DNA of 64,000 nucleotides from Salirhabdus salicampi. Lineage in GTDB: Bacteria > Bacillota > Bacilli > Bacillales > Alkalibacillaceae. Where the stretch lies: positions 1 through 64,000 of the forward strand of contig NZ_JANBWE010000003.1 in the NCBI RefSeq assembly GCF_024259515.1, read 5' to 3'. The notes below the pieces were generated by a model. It had not been told where the DNA came from and searched no databases. It was given only the letters and a program-made list of their open reading frames with translations. A program made the position numbers and the translations under genes. Below, piece after piece: positions 40,043-50,983 of the stretch (position 1 is the first letter of the stretch; each line of letters opens with the position of its first letter).

Positions 40043-40792
40043 TTGCGCAAAAAAACACTACTATTCGCAGCCTTACTAGGAATGCTTGCACTTCTAACAG
40101 GTTGTATGGAGATTAACGAACCCATAACTTCGGAAAGTGAAGGGTTTTGGAACGAATACTTTGTTTATCCTTTAGCTTTACTTATAGAATTTGTAGCTGA
40201 TTTTTTTTATAACAGCTATGGTTTAGGAATTATTTTAGTTACCATTCTTATTCGTTTAGTTCTGTTACCGTTAAACGTAAAACAACTAAAGTCTTCAAAA
40301 GCTATGCAAGATATTCAACCTGAATTAAAAGAGTTAAAAGAGAAATATAGTTCCAAAGATCAAAAGACGCAACAAAAACTGCAGCAAGAAACGATGCAGC
40401 TTTTCCAAAAACATGGGGTCAATCCGATGGCAGGTTGTTTACCAATACTTGTTCAAATGCCAATTTTAATTGCCTTTTATCATGCAATTTATCGACATGA
40501 AGAAATTAAACATCATGCATTCCTATGGTTTGAATTAGGTTCACCAGATTTTGTTTTACCTGTAATCGCTGCCTTAACAACATATTTCCAACAAAAACTT
40601 ATGATGGCAGGTAATACAGCAGCTGCAGAAAACCCACAAATGAAAATGATGCTTTACTTAATGCCGATTATGATTGGTTCATTTGCTTTCTTCTTCCCGG
40701 CAGCACTTGCATTATACTGGGTAATCGGTAACTTATTTATGATTGTTCAAACTTATTTCATCCGACGTAAAGACATACAAAACGGCAAGTAG
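40043..40792 (+). CDS. spoIIIJ: Membrane protein insertase YidC1 (SpoIIIJ)
   Basis: 249-residue insertase of the YidC/Oxa1 family, needed for membrane protein insertion and, in B. subtilis, for sigma-G activation in the forespore. A lipoprotein signal ([11 protein letters not shown]) is followed by five hydrophobic segments with the family's [14 protein letters not shown] and [20 protein letters not shown]; a positively charged groove arginine is in the first of these. Start: TTG at 40043 after GAGGAGG; an upstream GTG would include the ribosome site. Which YidC paralogue it equals rests on its place before khpB. Confidence 0.93.
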   Translation: MRKKTLLFAALLGMLALLTGCMEINEPITSESEGFWNEYFVYPLALLIEFVADFFYNSYGLGIILVTILIRLVLLPLNVKQLKSSKAMQDIQPELKELKEKYSSKDQKTQQKLQQETMQLFQKHGVNPMAGCLPILVQMPILIAFYHAIYRHEEIKHHAFLWFELGSPDFVLPVIAALTTYFQQKLMMAGNTAAAENPQMKMMLYLMPIMIGSFAFFFPAALALYWVIGNLFMIVQTYFIRRKDIQNGK

Positions 40793-40804
40793 GGGGAAAT
40801 AAAA

Positions 40805-41428
40805 GTGAGAGAAGTAACGGCTACCGGTTCATCGGTGGAAGAAGCAACTCGTTCAGGTTTAGAGAAACTTGGCGCATCTAGAGATGCTGTAAATGTAGAC
40901 GTAATTGATGAAGGTAAAAAAGGTCTCTTAGGAATATTTGGCTCTAAACCAGCGATTGTTAAAGTACGCTTGTCCCAAGATAAAGTGAAAGAGGGAGAAG
41001 AATTTATCCGTCAAGTAGCTGAGCAGATGGGTGTATCAGTAGATATAACTACAGAGAGAAACGGAAAAGAAATAGGATATAAACTTTCTGGAAAAGATAT
41101 TGCTGTCTTAATTGGTAAGCGTGGACAAACATTAAACTCATTACAATATTTAGTACAGCTTGTTGTGAATCGGGATAATACGCAATACTATACAGTGTTG
41201 TTAGACGCTGAAGGTTACCGGGAAAGACGGAAGGAAACATTACAGCAACTGGCGAACCGGCTGGCCGATAAGGCAATTCGGACAATGAAAGAAGTACATC
41301 TAGAGCCGATGCCTTCCTACGAACGAAAAATCATCCATACTGCGTTGCATGATCATCCTAAAGTTCAAACATACTCAGATGGCGTAGATCCTCGACGTAA
41401 AGTGATTATAAAACCAGAAAACAACTAG
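40805..41428 (+). CDS. khpB: RNA-binding protein KhpB (Jag, SpoIIIJ-associated)
   Basis: 207-residue protein with an N-terminal Jag domain (REVTATGSSVEEATRSGLEKL), a KH domain (about 85-155; LIGKRGQTLNSLQYL) and a C-terminal R3H domain (SYERKIIHTALHDHPKVQTYS). In streptococci KhpB with KhpA affects cell elongation. It starts with GTG after AGGGGGAAATAAAA, 12 bases after spoIIIJ, its usual partner. Confidence 0.93.
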   Translation: MREVTATGSSVEEATRSGLEKLGASRDAVNVDVIDEGKKGLLGIFGSKPAIVKVRLSQDKVKEGEEFIRQVAEQMGVSVDITTERNGKEIGYKLSGKDIAVLIGKRGQTLNSLQYLVQLVVNRDNTQYYTVLLDAEGYRERRKETLQQLANRLADKAIRTMKEVHLEPMPSYERKIIHTALHDHPKVQTYSDGVDPRRKVIIKPENN

Positions 41429-41437
41429 TAATTTATG

Positions 41438-41476
41438 ACACCTCCAAAAATCGATTCCGATTTGGAGGTGTTGTTT
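41438..41476 (+). terminator. Terminator of the rpmH-khpB operon
   Basis: Stem ACACCTCCAAA / TTTGGAGGTGT followed by TGTTT, ten bases after the khpB stop codon. Confidence 0.8.
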
Positions 41477-41642
41477 CATGTTGAGGGGTTCTAATGTATG
41501 GTGACCAGGGAATTGTCACAAAATAGGAAAATAATGATTTTATGATTACGGATTAAGTTGGTCTTCATAACAATATTATGCTATTCTCATAAATTAGAAA
41601 TAGTTTAATTTACAATAAAAATCCTCTATAGGAGGTTTGACA

Positions 41643-43019
41643 GTGGATACAGATACAATTACTGCTATATCAACTCCATTAGGCGAGGGAGCTATCGCAA
41701 TTGTGCGTCTAAGTGGAGAAGAGGCAATCCCGATTACAAATAAAATATTTAGAGGTAAAAATTTATCTACGGTGCCGTCACATACAATGCACTATGGAAA
41801 ACTAGTTGATCCTACAACAGATGCAATTGTTGAAGAAGTAATGGTTACTGTTATGAAAGGACCGAAGACATTTACAAGAGAAGATGTTGTAGAAATTAAT
41901 TGTCACGGAGGTTTAGTATCAGTCAATCGTGTATTAGAGCTGGTACTTGCGCATAATGCAAGGCTAGCTGAACCAGGGGAGTTTACGAAACGTGCTTTCT
42001 TAAACGGTCGAATAGATTTGTCTCAAGCCGAAGCTGTTATGGATTTGATTCGCGCAAAGACCGATCGGGCAATGAATGTAGCGTTAAAGCAAATGGACGG
42101 TCGATTGTCAAAACTGATCCAATCTTTAAGGCAAAAACTATTAGAAACATTAGCACACGTAGAAGTGAATATTGACTATCCTGAATATGATGATGTTGAG
42201 GAAATGACACATGAGATTATGCGTGAAAAAGCAACAGAAGTAATGGAAGAAATTGAACAGCTACTCATTACAGCAAAACAAGGGAAAATATTAAGAGAAG
42301 GTATTGGCACAGCGATTATAGGACGTCCTAACGTTGGAAAATCATCATTGTTAAATGCACTTGCACAGGAAAATAAAGCAATTGTTACTGATGTACCAGG
42401 TACAACAAGGGATGTTATTGAAGAGTATGTGAATGTGCGTGGAATTCCATTACGATTAGTCGATACAGCAGGGATTCGTGAAACAGAGGATATTGTTGAA
42501 AAAATTGGGGTAGAACGATCGCGGCAAGTTCTGAAAGAAGCGGATTTAATTTTACTCGTATTAAATTACGGGGAACAATTAACTGTAGAGGATAAGAATT
42601 TATTTGAAGCAGCGAAGGACATGGATTATATTGTCATCATTAACAAGACAGATTTAGAGAAAAAGATTAATTTAGAACAAGTAAAAGAATGGGCAGGAGA
42701 TCACCCGATTGTTATGACTTCTTTATTAGAAGAAAAGGGGGTAGATGAATTAGAACAGTCAATTGCTACGACCTTCTTTGAAGGTGAACTAGATGCTGCA
42801 GATTTAACGTATGTGTCAAATGTACGTCATATTCAATTGCTTAAACAGGCAAAACAAGCATTACAAGATGCTATGACAGGATTAGAAAGTGGAGTTCCAA
42901 TAGATGTAGTTCAAATAGATGTAACGCGAACGTGGGAAATTCTAGGGGAAATTATAGGTGATACAGTTCACGAGAGTTTAATTGACCAACTGTTTTCGCA
43001 GTTTTGTTTAGGGAAATAA
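41643..43019 (+). CDS. mnmE: tRNA modification GTPase MnmE
   Basis: 458-residue GTPase that with MnmG makes the 5-carboxymethylaminomethyl group on U34 of several tRNAs. The N-terminal formyl-THF-binding domain ([18 protein letters not shown]) is followed by an inserted G domain ([29 protein letters not shown]) and the catalytic C-terminal CxGK motif (FCLGK). Start: GTG at 41643, seven bases after AGGAGG; an upstream TTG is less well spaced. It overlaps nothing and is followed by mnmG after 26 bases. Confidence 0.97.
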   Translation: MDTDTITAISTPLGEGAIAIVRLSGEEAIPITNKIFRGKNLSTVPSHTMHYGKLVDPTTDAIVEEVMVTVMKGPKTFTREDVVEINCHGGLVSVNRVLELVLAHNARLAEPGEFTKRAFLNGRIDLSQAEAVMDLIRAKTDRAMNVALKQMDGRLSKLIQSLRQKLLETLAHVEVNIDYPEYDDVEEMTHEIMREKATEVMEEIEQLLITAKQGKILREGIGTAIIGRPNVGKSSLLNALAQENKAIVTDVPGTTRDVIEEYVNVRGIPLRLVDTAGIRETEDIVEKIGVERSRQVLKEADLILLVLNYGEQLTVEDKNLFEAAKDMDYIVIINKTDLEKKINLEQVKEWAGDHPIVMTSLLEEKGVDELEQSIATTFFEGELDAADLTYVSNVRHIQLLKQAKQALQDAMTGLESGVPIDVVQIDVTRTWEILGEIIGDTVHESLIDQLFSQFCLGK

Positions 43020-43045
43020 GTTTGAAGATAAGGAGAGACATCCAT

Positions 43046-44932
43046 ATGTATGATGCAGGGCATTATGATGTAATTGTGATTGGTGCTGGGCATGCTGGTG
43101 TTGAAGCAGGTCTTGCCGCTGCCAAGCGTGGTGCCAAGACACTCATGTTAACATTGAATTTAGATTTAGTGGCATTCATGCCATGTAATCCATCAGTAGG
43201 AGGACCAGCTAAAGGAGTTGTTGTAAGAGAAATTGACGCTCTTGGCGGTCAAATGGGGAAAACAATTGATAAGACCCATATTCAAATGCGTTTATTAAAT
43301 ACGAGTAAAGGACCAGCAGTTCGTGCGCTACGTGCACAAGCTGACAAAGTCCTTTATCAAGCCGAAATGAAAAGAGTGTTAGAGAATCAACAAAATTTAA
43401 CTCTACGCCAAGGTATGGTAGAAAAGTTAGTTGTTGAAGATGGTGCTTGTAAAGGTGTAGTAACGGAAACAAAGGCTGTTTATTACGCTAAAACAGTAAT
43501 TATTACAACTGGTACCTTTATGCGTGGGAAAGTATTGATTGGAGATTTGGCATATGAAAGTGGTCCAAACAACCAAAGGTCTTCAACAGCATTATCAGAA
43601 CATCTAGAAGAACTCGGGTTCGATTTGGTCCGATTTAAAACAGGTACACCACCTAGAGTCAATAGTCACACTATAGATTATTCAAAAACTGAAATTCAGC
43701 CTGGGGACGATATACCGAGGGCATTTTCCTATGAAACGACTGAATATATTACCGATCAATTGCCTTGCTGGTTAACGTATACAGGAGAGTTTACACATAA
43801 AATTATTGATGAAAACTTAGGACGGTCTGCAATGTATTCTGGTGCAGTTAAAGGGACAGGACCCCGTTATTGTCCATCCATTGAAGATAAGGTCGTACGT
43901 TTCAATGATAAACCAAGACATCAAATTTTTCTTGAACCAGAGGGTCGTAATACAGAAGAAGTTTATGTACAAGGTTTATCAACATCTTTACCTGAAGATG
44001 TACAAAAGAAAATGTTAGAGACAATTCCTGGTTTGGAAAAAGCAGAAATTATGAGAGCTGGTTATGCAATTGAGTACGATGCTGTCGTTCCAACCCAATT
44101 ATGGCCTACATTGGAAACGAAAAAAATAGAGGGATTATTTACTGCCGGTCAAATTAATGGTACATCCGGTTATGAGGAAGCGGCAGGACAAGGACTGATG
44201 GCAGGAGTAAATGCTGCGGCTAAGGCACTAGATAAGGAGCCGCTTATCCTTGATCGTTCCCAAGCCTATATCGGAGTTATGATTGATGACCTAGTGACAA
44301 AAGGAACGAACGAGCCGTATCGATTACTTACCTCACGTGCAGAGTATCGTTTACTGCTACGTCACGATAATGCAGATTTGCGTTTAACAGACATAGGTTA
44401 TCAATATGGGTTGATTTCAGGAGACCGCTATGGGAAATTTCAAGAAAAGAAACAAGAGATAGCGAAAGAAAAGAAGCGTTTACAAGGAATCATCGTAAAG
44501 CCAACTGAAGAGGTTCAAAAGGTATTTGAAGATGCAGGGGCCCAACCGTTAAAAGAGGCCGTTCGTGCTGCGGATTTGTTGAAAAGACCTGAAATCACTT
44601 ATGATCTTATTAAGTCCTTGTATCCTTTAGAGAAACCGTTATCCACTGACGTTGAAGAACAAGTTGAAATTCAGATTAAATATGAAGGATATATCGAAAA
44701 GTCAAAACAGCAAGTAGACCGAATGAAAAAGATGGAAGAAAAGCATATTCCTTCTGATATTGATTACGATGCCATTCAAGGATTAGCGACTGAGGCAAGA
44801 GAGAAGCTAAAATCTGTACGACCACTTTCGGTTGGCCAGGCATCAAGAATATCTGGTGTTAATCCTTCTGATGTGTCAATCCTACTTGTATATATCGAAC
44901 AAGGGAAGATTGCCAAAGTAACCAATGACTAA
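43046..44932 (+). CDS. mnmG: tRNA uridine-5-carboxymethylaminomethyl modification enzyme MnmG
   Basis: 628-residue FAD protein that partners MnmE. The dinucleotide fold is [17 protein letters not shown] at the N terminus, MnmG signatures include [23 protein letters not shown] and [16 protein letters not shown], and the C-terminal domain binds MnmE and tRNA. The ATG at 43046 follows AAGGAGAGACATCC. Confidence 0.98.
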   Translation: MYDAGHYDVIVIGAGHAGVEAGLAAAKRGAKTLMLTLNLDLVAFMPCNPSVGGPAKGVVVREIDALGGQMGKTIDKTHIQMRLLNTSKGPAVRALRAQADKVLYQAEMKRVLENQQNLTLRQGMVEKLVVEDGACKGVVTETKAVYYAKTVIITTGTFMRGKVLIGDLAYESGPNNQRSSTALSEHLEELGFDLVRFKTGTPPRVNSHTIDYSKTEIQPGDDIPRAFSYETTEYITDQLPCWLTYTGEFTHKIIDENLGRSAMYSGAVKGTGPRYCPSIEDKVVRFNDKPRHQIFLEPEGRNTEEVYVQGLSTSLPEDVQKKMLETIPGLEKAEIMRAGYAIEYDAVVPTQLWPTLETKKIEGLFTAGQINGTSGYEEAAGQGLMAGVNAAAKALDKEPLILDRSQAYIGVMIDDLVTKGTNEPYRLLTSRAEYRLLLRHDNADLRLTDIGYQYGLISGDRYGKFQEKKQEIAKEKKRLQGIIVKPTEEVQKVFEDAGAQPLKEAVRAADLLKRPEITYDLIKSLYPLEKPLSTDVEEQVEIQIKYEGYIEKSKQQVDRMKKMEEKHIPSDIDYDAIQGLATEAREKLKSVRPLSVGQASRISGVNPSDVSILLVYIEQGKIAKVTND

Positions 44933-44944
44933 AGGAGTATGGAA

Positions 44945-45661
44945 ATGAATAAGCAAACATTTCAAAACTTATTACAAGAGCAGGGGATTACATTATCTGA
45001 AAAGCAGCTTAACCAATATGATAAGTACTATAAATTGTTGGTTGAATGGAACGAAAAAATGAATTTAACGGCAATAACGGAAGAAGAAGACGTGTACACT
45101 AAGCACTTCTATGATTCCTTAACACCGGCATTTTACTTTCCGTTTCAAGGTAACTTGAAAGTTTGCGATATAGGAGCGGGGGCAGGATTCCCTTCCATTC
45201 CGCTTAAAATTGCTTTTCCAGACATCCACGTCACCATTGTTGATTCATTAAAAAAACGAATAACGTTTTTAGATACGTTAAAAGATGAGTTAGAGCTTGA
45301 TAATGTTACTTTTTATCATAATCGAGCGGAAATTTTCGGGCAAAATATACAGTTTAGAGAGCAATATGATGTCGTAATGGCTCGAGCGGTGGCGAAAATG
45401 TCAGTTTTAACTGAGTTTTGCTTGCCTTTAGTAAAAGTAGGTGGACACATGATAGCAATGAAAGGGTCCCAATTTCACGAGGAGAAAAAAGGAGCGGATA
45501 AAGCTGTTCAACTATTAGGTGGGAAATGGGACGAAGTTCACACCTTAACATTACCGGAAGAGGATAGTGAAAGAAACATCGCAATCATATCGAAAGTTAA
45601 ACAAACGCCGAAAAAATATCCCCGGAAACCAGGAACGCCTATAAAAAAACCGATTTCGTAA
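44945..45661 (+). CDS. rsmG: 16S rRNA (guanine 527-N7) methyltransferase
   Basis: 238-residue SAM methyltransferase that modifies G527 in the 530 loop; loss gives low-level streptomycin resistance in relatives. The SAM site is [17 protein letters not shown], and the motif [12 protein letters not shown] with MIAMKGSQF is typical. The ATG at 44945 has AAGGAG at 7 bases; an ATG at 44939 would overlap that site. It is the last gene of the mnmE-mnmG-rsmG run. Confidence 0.96.
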   Translation: MNKQTFQNLLQEQGITLSEKQLNQYDKYYKLLVEWNEKMNLTAITEEEDVYTKHFYDSLTPAFYFPFQGNLKVCDIGAGAGFPSIPLKIAFPDIHVTIVDSLKKRITFLDTLKDELELDNVTFYHNRAEIFGQNIQFREQYDVVMARAVAKMSVLTEFCLPLVKVGGHMIAMKGSQFHEEKKGADKAVQLLGGKWDEVHTLTLPEEDSERNIAIISKVKQTPKKYPRKPGTPIKKPIS

Positions 45662-45677
45662 AGAAATCGGTTTTTTT
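45646..45677 (+). terminator. Terminator of rsmG
   Basis: Stem AAACCGATTTC / GAAATCGGTTT spans the stop codon and ends in seven T residues. Confidence 0.8.
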
Positions 45678-45768
45678 CTGTCTCTTATTTTAAAATATGA
45701 TAGAATATGAAAGAAAGCTTCTCTATACGGCGCAAACGAAAAAACGTAGCGCTTTTATTAAAATCCAA

Positions 45769-45784
45769 TGTTTCACGTGAAACA
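45769..45784. promoter_or_regulatory. parS site 1
   Basis: Perfect palindrome TGTTTCACGTGAAACA, identical to the ParB (Spo0J) binding consensus. It lies between rsmG and noc and is the first of three in the window. Confidence 0.95.
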
Positions 45785-45855
45785 TTGCAGGGATTTACAC
45801 AGAACATCTCGAAATATGTTTACTAGAAGTGATAAGAAAAGGTGGTGTTGTTTAT

Positions 45856-46710
45856 ATGCACCCTATGAACCGGTTTTTTGGCTTGGGGGAAAAGCAAAAA
45901 TCAAATCAACAAAGTGCTTCGCAGGAGGACGTCGTTCACATTTCAGTCCTCGATATTCAACCTAATCGGTACCAACCGCGAACTATTTTTCATGATGATA
46001 AAATAACAGAACTCGCTCAAACAATAAGAACACACGGTATCATTCAACCAATTGTTGTACGGAAAATAGAAGAACATCAAGGAAAATATGAAATTATTGC
46101 AGGGGAAAGAAGATGGCGTGCAGTTCAGTTCCTTGAATGGGAGCAAATTCCCGCTATTATTAAAGATATGACAGATACAGAAACTGCATCTGTTGCTTTA
46201 ATTGAGAATTTACATAGGGAAGAGCTAACGGTTGTAGAGGAAGCAACAGCTTATGCACAATTACTGGAATTGCACGGTTTAACACAAGAAGCATTAGCAC
46301 AAAGATTAGGAAAGAGTCAATCTACGATAGCTAACAAACTACGCTTATTAAAACTTCCATTCCCTGTCCAAGAAGCATTGTTAAACAAAAAGATAACAGA
46401 AAGACACGCTAGAGCAATGATTCGTTTAAAAGACGAAGATAAGCAATTAGCTATTTTAAAAGAAATCATAGAAAAAGATTTGAACGTAAGCCAAACTGAG
46501 GATCGAATCAAATCAATAGAAGAGCCGAAAGAGCAACCTAAACGAAAACCGAAATTAAAGGGCATTAGTCGTGATGTGAGAATTGCGATGAACACAATCC
46601 GTCAATCATTGAACATGGTCTCAGACTCCGGTATTTCAATTGAGACGGATGAAGAAGATTATGATGAATACTATCAAGTAACAATTAAAATTCCAAAGAA
46701 AAAATCGTGA
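45856..46710 (+). CDS. noc: Nucleoid occlusion protein Noc
   Basis: 284-residue ParB-family protein that binds its own sites across the chromosome and blocks FtsZ assembly over the nucleoid. The N terminus [13 protein letters not shown] is the Noc type (an amphipathic membrane-targeting helix in B. subtilis), followed by the ParB/CTP-binding core ([36 protein letters not shown]) and an HTH ([24 protein letters not shown]). It is distinguished from spo0J by length, N terminus and location before soj. RBS AAGGTGGTG. Noc-binding palindromes were not found in this window. Confidence 0.94.
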   Translation: MHPMNRFFGLGEKQKSNQQSASQEDVVHISVLDIQPNRYQPRTIFHDDKITELAQTIRTHGIIQPIVVRKIEEHQGKYEIIAGERRWRAVQFLEWEQIPAIIKDMTDTETASVALIENLHREELTVVEEATAYAQLLELHGLTQEALAQRLGKSQSTIANKLRLLKLPFPVQEALLNKKITERHARAMIRLKDEDKQLAILKEIIEKDLNVSQTEDRIKSIEEPKEQPKRKPKLKGISRDVRIAMNTIRQSLNMVSDSGISIETDEEDYDEYYQVTIKIPKKKS

Positions 46711-46743
46711 TGTTTCCTTTATAAAAATGGTTATGACGACTAT

Positions 46744-46776
46744 GGGGATTTTTCAATGAAAATCTCCTATTTTTTA
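46744..46776 (+). terminator. Terminator of noc
   Basis: Stem GGGGATTTT / AAAATCTCC (one mismatch) followed by a run of T residues, 34 bases after the noc stop. Confidence 0.6.
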
Positions 46777-46834
46777 TCAAAAATCATGTTAAAATAAAGG
46801 AGACAACATGATATAAATTGAGGCAGGTGACACC

Positions 46835-47608
46835 ATGGGCAAAGTCATTGCCATAGCAAACCAAAAAGGCGGCGTTGGAAAGACAACGACAGCCGTAAAT
46901 TTAAGTGCATCATTAGCACAATTAGGGTCAAAAGTTTTAGTTGTTGATGTCGATCCCCAAGGTAATGCAACAAGTGGGGTAGGCATTGAAAAGGCTGATG
47001 TAGATCAATGTGTTTATAACGTTCTAGTAGAAGATTTGCCAGCTGAGAATGTATGTGTAAACACAACTGTGGAAAATTTGCATGCAGTTCCAGCAACAAT
47101 CCAATTGGCTGGAGCTGAAATCGAACTTGTTCCAACCATTTCTCGTGAAGTAAGGTTACAGAAGGCGTTGAAACAAATTCGTGAAGAGTATGATTATATT
47201 ATAATTGATTGTCCTCCATCCTTAGGGCTATTAACGATAAACGCACTTACCGCTGCTGACTCAGTGCTTATACCTGTACAATGTGAATACTACGCATTGG
47301 AAGGATTAAGTCAGTTATTGAATACAGTTCGACTAGTTCAAAAACATCTAAATAAATCGTTAATGATTGAAGGAGTTTTATTAACGATGTTAGATGCTCG
47401 TACGAACCTTGGAATACAAGTTATAGACGAAGTGAAAAAATACTTTCAAGATAAAGTCTTCCAATCTATTATTCCTCGTAATATTCGTCTTGGCGAAGCA
47501 CCGAGTTATGGTCAACCAATAACGAGCTATGATTCCCGATCACGCGGTGCTGAGGTTTATCTTGAATTAGCGAAGGAAGTGATGGCAAATGGCCAGAGGG
47601 TTGGGTAA
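46835..47608 (+). CDS. soj: Chromosome partitioning ATPase Soj (ParA)
   Basis: 257-residue deviant Walker ATPase that works with Spo0J in origin segregation and regulates DnaA in B. subtilis. Deviant Walker A is NQKGGVGKTTTAVNL, followed by VVDVDPQGNATSGVG and IIDCPPSLGLLTINAL. The start follows AGGTGACACC. It overlaps spo0J by 20 bases. Confidence 0.97.
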   Translation: MGKVIAIANQKGGVGKTTTAVNLSASLAQLGSKVLVVDVDPQGNATSGVGIEKADVDQCVYNVLVEDLPAENVCVNTTVENLHAVPATIQLAGAEIELVPTISREVRLQKALKQIREEYDYIIIDCPPSLGLLTINALTAADSVLIPVQCEYYALEGLSQLLNTVRLVQKHLNKSLMIEGVLLTMLDARTNLGIQVIDEVKKYFQDKVFQSIIPRNIRLGEAPSYGQPITSYDSRSRGAEVYLELAKEVMANGQRVG

Positions 47609-48431
47609 AGGGATTAATGCTTTTTTTCCGGAAGTTGTGAAAGAGGACGAATCAGTTCGCGATATACCGATAAAAGAATGTCGTCCAAATCCATATCAAC
47701 CTCGTAAGACGTTTGAAGCAGAAGCCATCGAAGAACTAAAGGAATCTATTATCCAACATGGAATTTTACAACCTATTATCCTTAGAAGCAGTATCAAAGG
47801 ATATGAAATTGTTGTAGGGGAAAGAAGATTTCGTGCTGCGAAGGAAGCGGGCCTTGAACATATCCCAGCAGTTGTTCGAGATTTAACTGACGAAAAAATG
47901 ATGGAGTTAGCGTTGTTGGAAAACTTGCAACGTGAAGATTTGACTCCGGTAGAGGAAGCTCAAGCATATGACCGACTTTTAAACGAATTAGGAGTTACCC
48001 AAGAAGAATTAGCAAAACGCTTAGGTAAAAGTCGCCCACATATTGCTAACCTTGTTCGTTTATTATCATTGCCAGAACCTGTACAAGCTTATATAAATAA
48101 TCGTGAATTATCGATGGGGCATGGGCGTGCCTTACTTGGTTTGAAAGATAAGGATAGAGTGATGTTTGTCGTTGATAAAATTCGCCAAGAAGAATTAAAC
48201 GTAAGACAAGTAGAGCAACTGATCCAGGAAATCAATGATAAAAAACCACAACCGAAAAAGAAAAAAGAACAAAAAGATGTCTTTATAAAAGCTAGAGAAG
48301 AAGACTTGCGGGAGCGGTTTGGTACGAATGTTTTAATCCATAAAGGGAAACGAAAAGGGAAAATTGAAATCGAATTCTTTAATGAAGATGATTTAGATCG
48401 AATACTTCACCTTTTGAAAGGAACATCTTAA
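47589..48431 (+). CDS. spo0J: Chromosome partitioning protein Spo0J (ParB)
   Basis: 280-residue CTP-dependent clamp that loads at parS and spreads, recruiting SMC. Features: MARGLGKGINAFF at the N terminus (Soj-activating region), the CTPase motif VVGERRFRAAKEAGLEHIP, ENLQREDLTPVEEAQAY and the HTH VTQEELAKRLGKSRPHIANLVRLL. Three parS sites lie nearby. The coding start overlaps the end of soj, indicating coupling. Confidence 0.97.
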   Translation: MARGLGKGINAFFPEVVKEDESVRDIPIKECRPNPYQPRKTFEAEAIEELKESIIQHGILQPIILRSSIKGYEIVVGERRFRAAKEAGLEHIPAVVRDLTDEKMMELALLENLQREDLTPVEEAQAYDRLLNELGVTQEELAKRLGKSRPHIANLVRLLSLPEPVQAYINNRELSMGHGRALLGLKDKDRVMFVVDKIRQEELNVRQVEQLIQEINDKKPQPKKKKEQKDVFIKAREEDLRERFGTNVLIHKGKRKGKIEIEFFNEDDLDRILHLLKGTS

Positions 48432-48435
48432 CAGG

Positions 48436-48465
48436 CGTGCTTATTCCAATAAGCACGTTTTTCTT
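48436..48465 (+). terminator. Terminator of soj-spo0J
   Basis: Perfect stem CGTGCTTATT / AATAAGCACG followed by TTTTTCTTT, four bases after the spo0J stop. Confidence 0.85.
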
Positions 48466-48484
48466 TACGAAATTCATAAATTAA

Positions 48485-48500
48485 TGTTTCACGTGAAACA
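48485..48500. promoter_or_regulatory. parS site 2
   Basis: A second perfect TGTTTCACGTGAAACA, right after the spo0J terminator and just upstream of the DUF554 gene. An ATG overlaps it (48484), but the probable start codon of that gene lies further downstream. Confidence 0.95.
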
Positions 48501-48525
48501 AACTAACATATATGGAGTTGTGAAT

Positions 48526-49239
48526 ATGGTACTAACAGGAGCAATTGTAAACGGAATTGGTATATTAGTCGGTACGTTATTGGGGTTGTTTTTAACAAAA
48601 ATACCAGAACGTATAAAAGAAACAGTTATGAGTGGAATTGGTTTAACAGTAATGCTTATTGGACTTAGTATGGCTTTTGCCTCAGACCGTATTATCGTAA
48701 TTTTACTTAGTCTATTAACCGGTGCAATCATTGGAGAATGGTTGAGGCTAGAGGATAAACTTAATGCTTTTGGAAAATGGATCGAAGAGAAGATTCAAAA
48801 ACCGAATGAGACATCTACTATAGCGCAAGGATTTGTAACAGCATCACTTATTTTTGTTATCGGGGCTATGGCTGTCATTGGGGCTTTAGATAGTGGGCTG
48901 CGGAACGACCATGAAATATTAATTACAAAAGCGATGATTGATGGTTTTGTTGCTCTTGTTTTGACCACAACCCTCGGAATTGGCGTTATATTCTCTATCA
49001 TACCAGTTGTTCTGTATGAAGGGTTTATAGCTTTGTTTGCTACGCAAATCGAAAAGTTACTTCCAGAGCCCTTCTTAGGTTATTTTATTGACGACATGAC
49101 TGCTACAGGCGGACTACTCATATTAGCAATAGGTTTAAATTTGTTAAATATTACAAAAATCCGTATTGCAAATCTACTACCTAGCATTTTAACGGTGGGT
49201 TTTATTTTATATCTCTATCATCAATTTTTCCCATTTTAA
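48526..49239 (+). CDS. DUF554 family membrane protein
   Basis: 237-residue protein with about six to seven hydrophobic segments, matching the DUF554 family (YdfK of B. subtilis, YqgA of E. coli): GAIVNGIGILVGTLLGLF at the start, TGAIIGEWLRLEDKLNAFG and FVIGAMAVIGALDSGLRNDH. Function is unknown; a transport role has been suggested for relatives. I use the ATG at 48526 (ribosome site TATGGAG); an ATG at 48484 would put parS inside the gene and has no ribosome site. Confidence 0.85.
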   Translation: MVLTGAIVNGIGILVGTLLGLFLTKIPERIKETVMSGIGLTVMLIGLSMAFASDRIIVILLSLLTGAIIGEWLRLEDKLNAFGKWIEEKIQKPNETSTIAQGFVTASLIFVIGAMAVIGALDSGLRNDHEILITKAMIDGFVALVLTTTLGIGVIFSIIPVVLYEGFIALFATQIEKLLPEPFLGYFIDDMTATGGLLILAIGLNLLNITKIRIANLLPSILTVGFILYLYHQFFPF

Positions 49240-49243
49240 TATA

Positions 49244-49282
49244 GAAAAGAGAATTGGGCTAGTTTACCCAATTCTCTTTTTG
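49244..49282. terminator. Bidirectional terminator
   Basis: Stem AAAAGAGAATTGGG / CCCAATTCTCTTTT with T runs on both sides. It lies between the convergent DUF554 and yyaC genes and includes the last codons of yyaC. Confidence 0.8.
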
Positions 49283-49855
49283 TTTTCTATCACGGTTCAT
49301 GTACTGATCAAACCATTTAATACTACGTGCGATTTGTTTAGCCATTTCCATGACGACAGATAAGCGGGTGTTTTGTAAAACAAAGTATTCCATGTATCCA
49401 TGTACATTAACGACACCACTTATATATACATCTCCTACATTGGGGAGATTTTTTTGTACAGCTGCTCCGGGCTGTATTGAGCCTACACCACATATTAATG
49501 TTCCAATAGAAGATGCCCTTCCTAAACAAGCATCAATTGCAATTATGTATGGGTTATGATGTCTTTTAGAGATCGCTTCAATTTGCTGCTCTAAATTTTT
49601 TGCATGAATAGGTAGATGTAGCGTTCCATAAACCGTTACTGATTTTAATTCGAATTCCTTTAAAAAGGTACCTACTAAAGGTCCTAAAGAATCCCCGGTT
49701 GATCGATCGGTTCCAATACATATAACAACGACTTCCGAGTGCTCCTTAGGAACAAGTTGAAAAAGGGTTTTACCTAATTTTAATGGAGTCGTAGATTCTA
49801 AATAGGAAAACCTTTGTTCCTTCTTTTTTAAAAAAAGGATGTCTTTTAGACTCAT
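49259..49855 (-). CDS. yyaC: Spore protease-like protein YyaC
   Basis: 198-residue DUF1256 protein, related to the germination protease Gpr and found in spore formers. Features include VVVICIGTDRSTGDSLGPLVG near residue 45, IIAIDACLGRASSIGTLI and QKNLPNVGDVYISGVVNVHGYMEYFVLQ, cited here in parts (NLPNVGDVYI, NVHGYMEY). The function is not known; sporulation is likely. It is on the minus strand, opposite to its neighbours on this arm, as in B. subtilis. The start follows GGAAGAGCT. Confidence 0.88.
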   Translation of the reverse strand: MSLKDILFLKKKEQRFSYLESTTPLKLGKTLFQLVPKEHSEVVVICIGTDRSTGDSLGPLVGTFLKEFELKSVTVYGTLHLPIHAKNLEQQIEAISKRHHNPYIIAIDACLGRASSIGTLICGVGSIQPGAAVQKNLPNVGDVYISGVVNVHGYMEYFVLQNTRLSVVMEMAKQIARSIKWFDQYMNRDRKQKENWVN

Positions 49856-49963
49856 AGCTCTTCCTCCACAAACATAATGGTATAAGTATACGGATTAATT
49901 ACAGTTCCTATACCTCTGTTGTAAAGATTATTGAACGATTGTTCAGAAAGTGGTGGAGACGTC

Positions 49964-50983
49964 ATGATTAAATCTGGAATGAAGTGGATGTTCCTTATAA
50001 TTGGGACAACTATTGGTGCAGGATATGCTTCTGGAAGGGAAATATGGCAATTTTTTGGCCACGGCAGTGGACTAGCTATAATCTTGTTTACCGTTATGTT
50101 TGCGATATGTTGTTACGTCATATTATCCATCAGCTATGAACAAAGGTCCTCTCACTACTTGCCTGTATTAAGGTTAATTGTAGGCAAACATTTAACATCT
50201 CTTTATGATAAACTTATTTTGTTTTATTTATTTACAACCACTGTCGTAATGATGGCGGGCAGTGGAGCTACGTGGCAAGCCTTTCACTTTCCTTATTGGT
50301 GGGGAATAGGGGCCCTATGTATTCCTCTCGTTATTGCGTTTGTATGGGACATTAAAGGGATTTTATCCATGAATAATTTATTATTGCCTCTTTTAATAGG
50401 TGGACTATTTTATGTGCTCTATATATTTCATGCGGAACAACATTTATCGCTTTCTGCTCAGTGGGTTGAACAACACAATTGGTCATCTGCCTTTCCATTC
50501 ACAGCTTTAAATATATTACCGTTAATTGCCGTATTAGGTGCTGTTGGAAAACATGTGAAAGTGAAAGGTGAGATTTGGATTGCAAGTGTAGGTAGTGGGC
50601 TTGTGTTAGGAGTGATAACGTACATTTATAATAATAGTTTAATCTACTTAGCAGAGGAAATTCTTTTATATGAAATCCCTTTATTCGCTATCTTAAAACA
50701 CTATCCCTATCAGTTTTTCTTATTTATTAGTGCTTTATTATGGCTAGCACTTTTCACAACCGCATTATCAGGGGTGTTTGGTTTTATCAGCCGGTTAAAA
50801 GGTAAAATGAAATTACCTTTATGGTTACTAGCTTTGGTCACGATTTCATTAATGATTCCATTTACAAGTTTTGGCTTTGCCACTTTAATTAAGTATTTAT
50901 ATCCTCTCTATGGAATATTAAATTTATATATTTTGTCAGCAATTTTATTATATCCCGTCGCAAACCGGTACAAAATTGAATAA
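49964..50983 (+). CDS. YkvI-like membrane transporter
   Basis: 339-residue membrane protein with about ten hydrophobic segments that matches the YkvI family (LeuT-fold, amino-acid-permease-like). The N terminus shows the family's unwound helix pattern MFLIIGTTIGAGYASGREIWQFFG. The substrate is unknown. The ATG at 49964 follows GGTGGAGACGTC; a TTG further upstream would add non-hydrophobic residues unlike the family. It stands between yyaC and the DUF951 gene. Confidence 0.8.
   Translation: MIKSGMKWMFLIIGTTIGAGYASGREIWQFFGHGSGLAIILFTVMFAICCYVILSISYEQRSSHYLPVLRLIVGKHLTSLYDKLILFYLFTTTVVMMAGSGATWQAFHFPYWWGIGALCIPLVIAFVWDIKGILSMNNLLLPLLIGGLFYVLYIFHAEQHLSLSAQWVEQHNWSSAFPFTALNILPLIAVLGAVGKHVKVKGEIWIASVGSGLVLGVITYIYNNSLIYLAEEILLYEIPLFAILKHYPYQFFLFISALLWLALFTTALSGVFGFISRLKGKMKLPLWLLALVTISLMIPFTSFGFATLIKYLYPLYGILNLYILSAILLYPVANRYKIE

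Noticed and set aside
48484-48528. ATG overlapping parS site 2 as the start of the DUF554 gene
   Set aside because: No ribosome site, and the family N terminus starts at 48526 with one.
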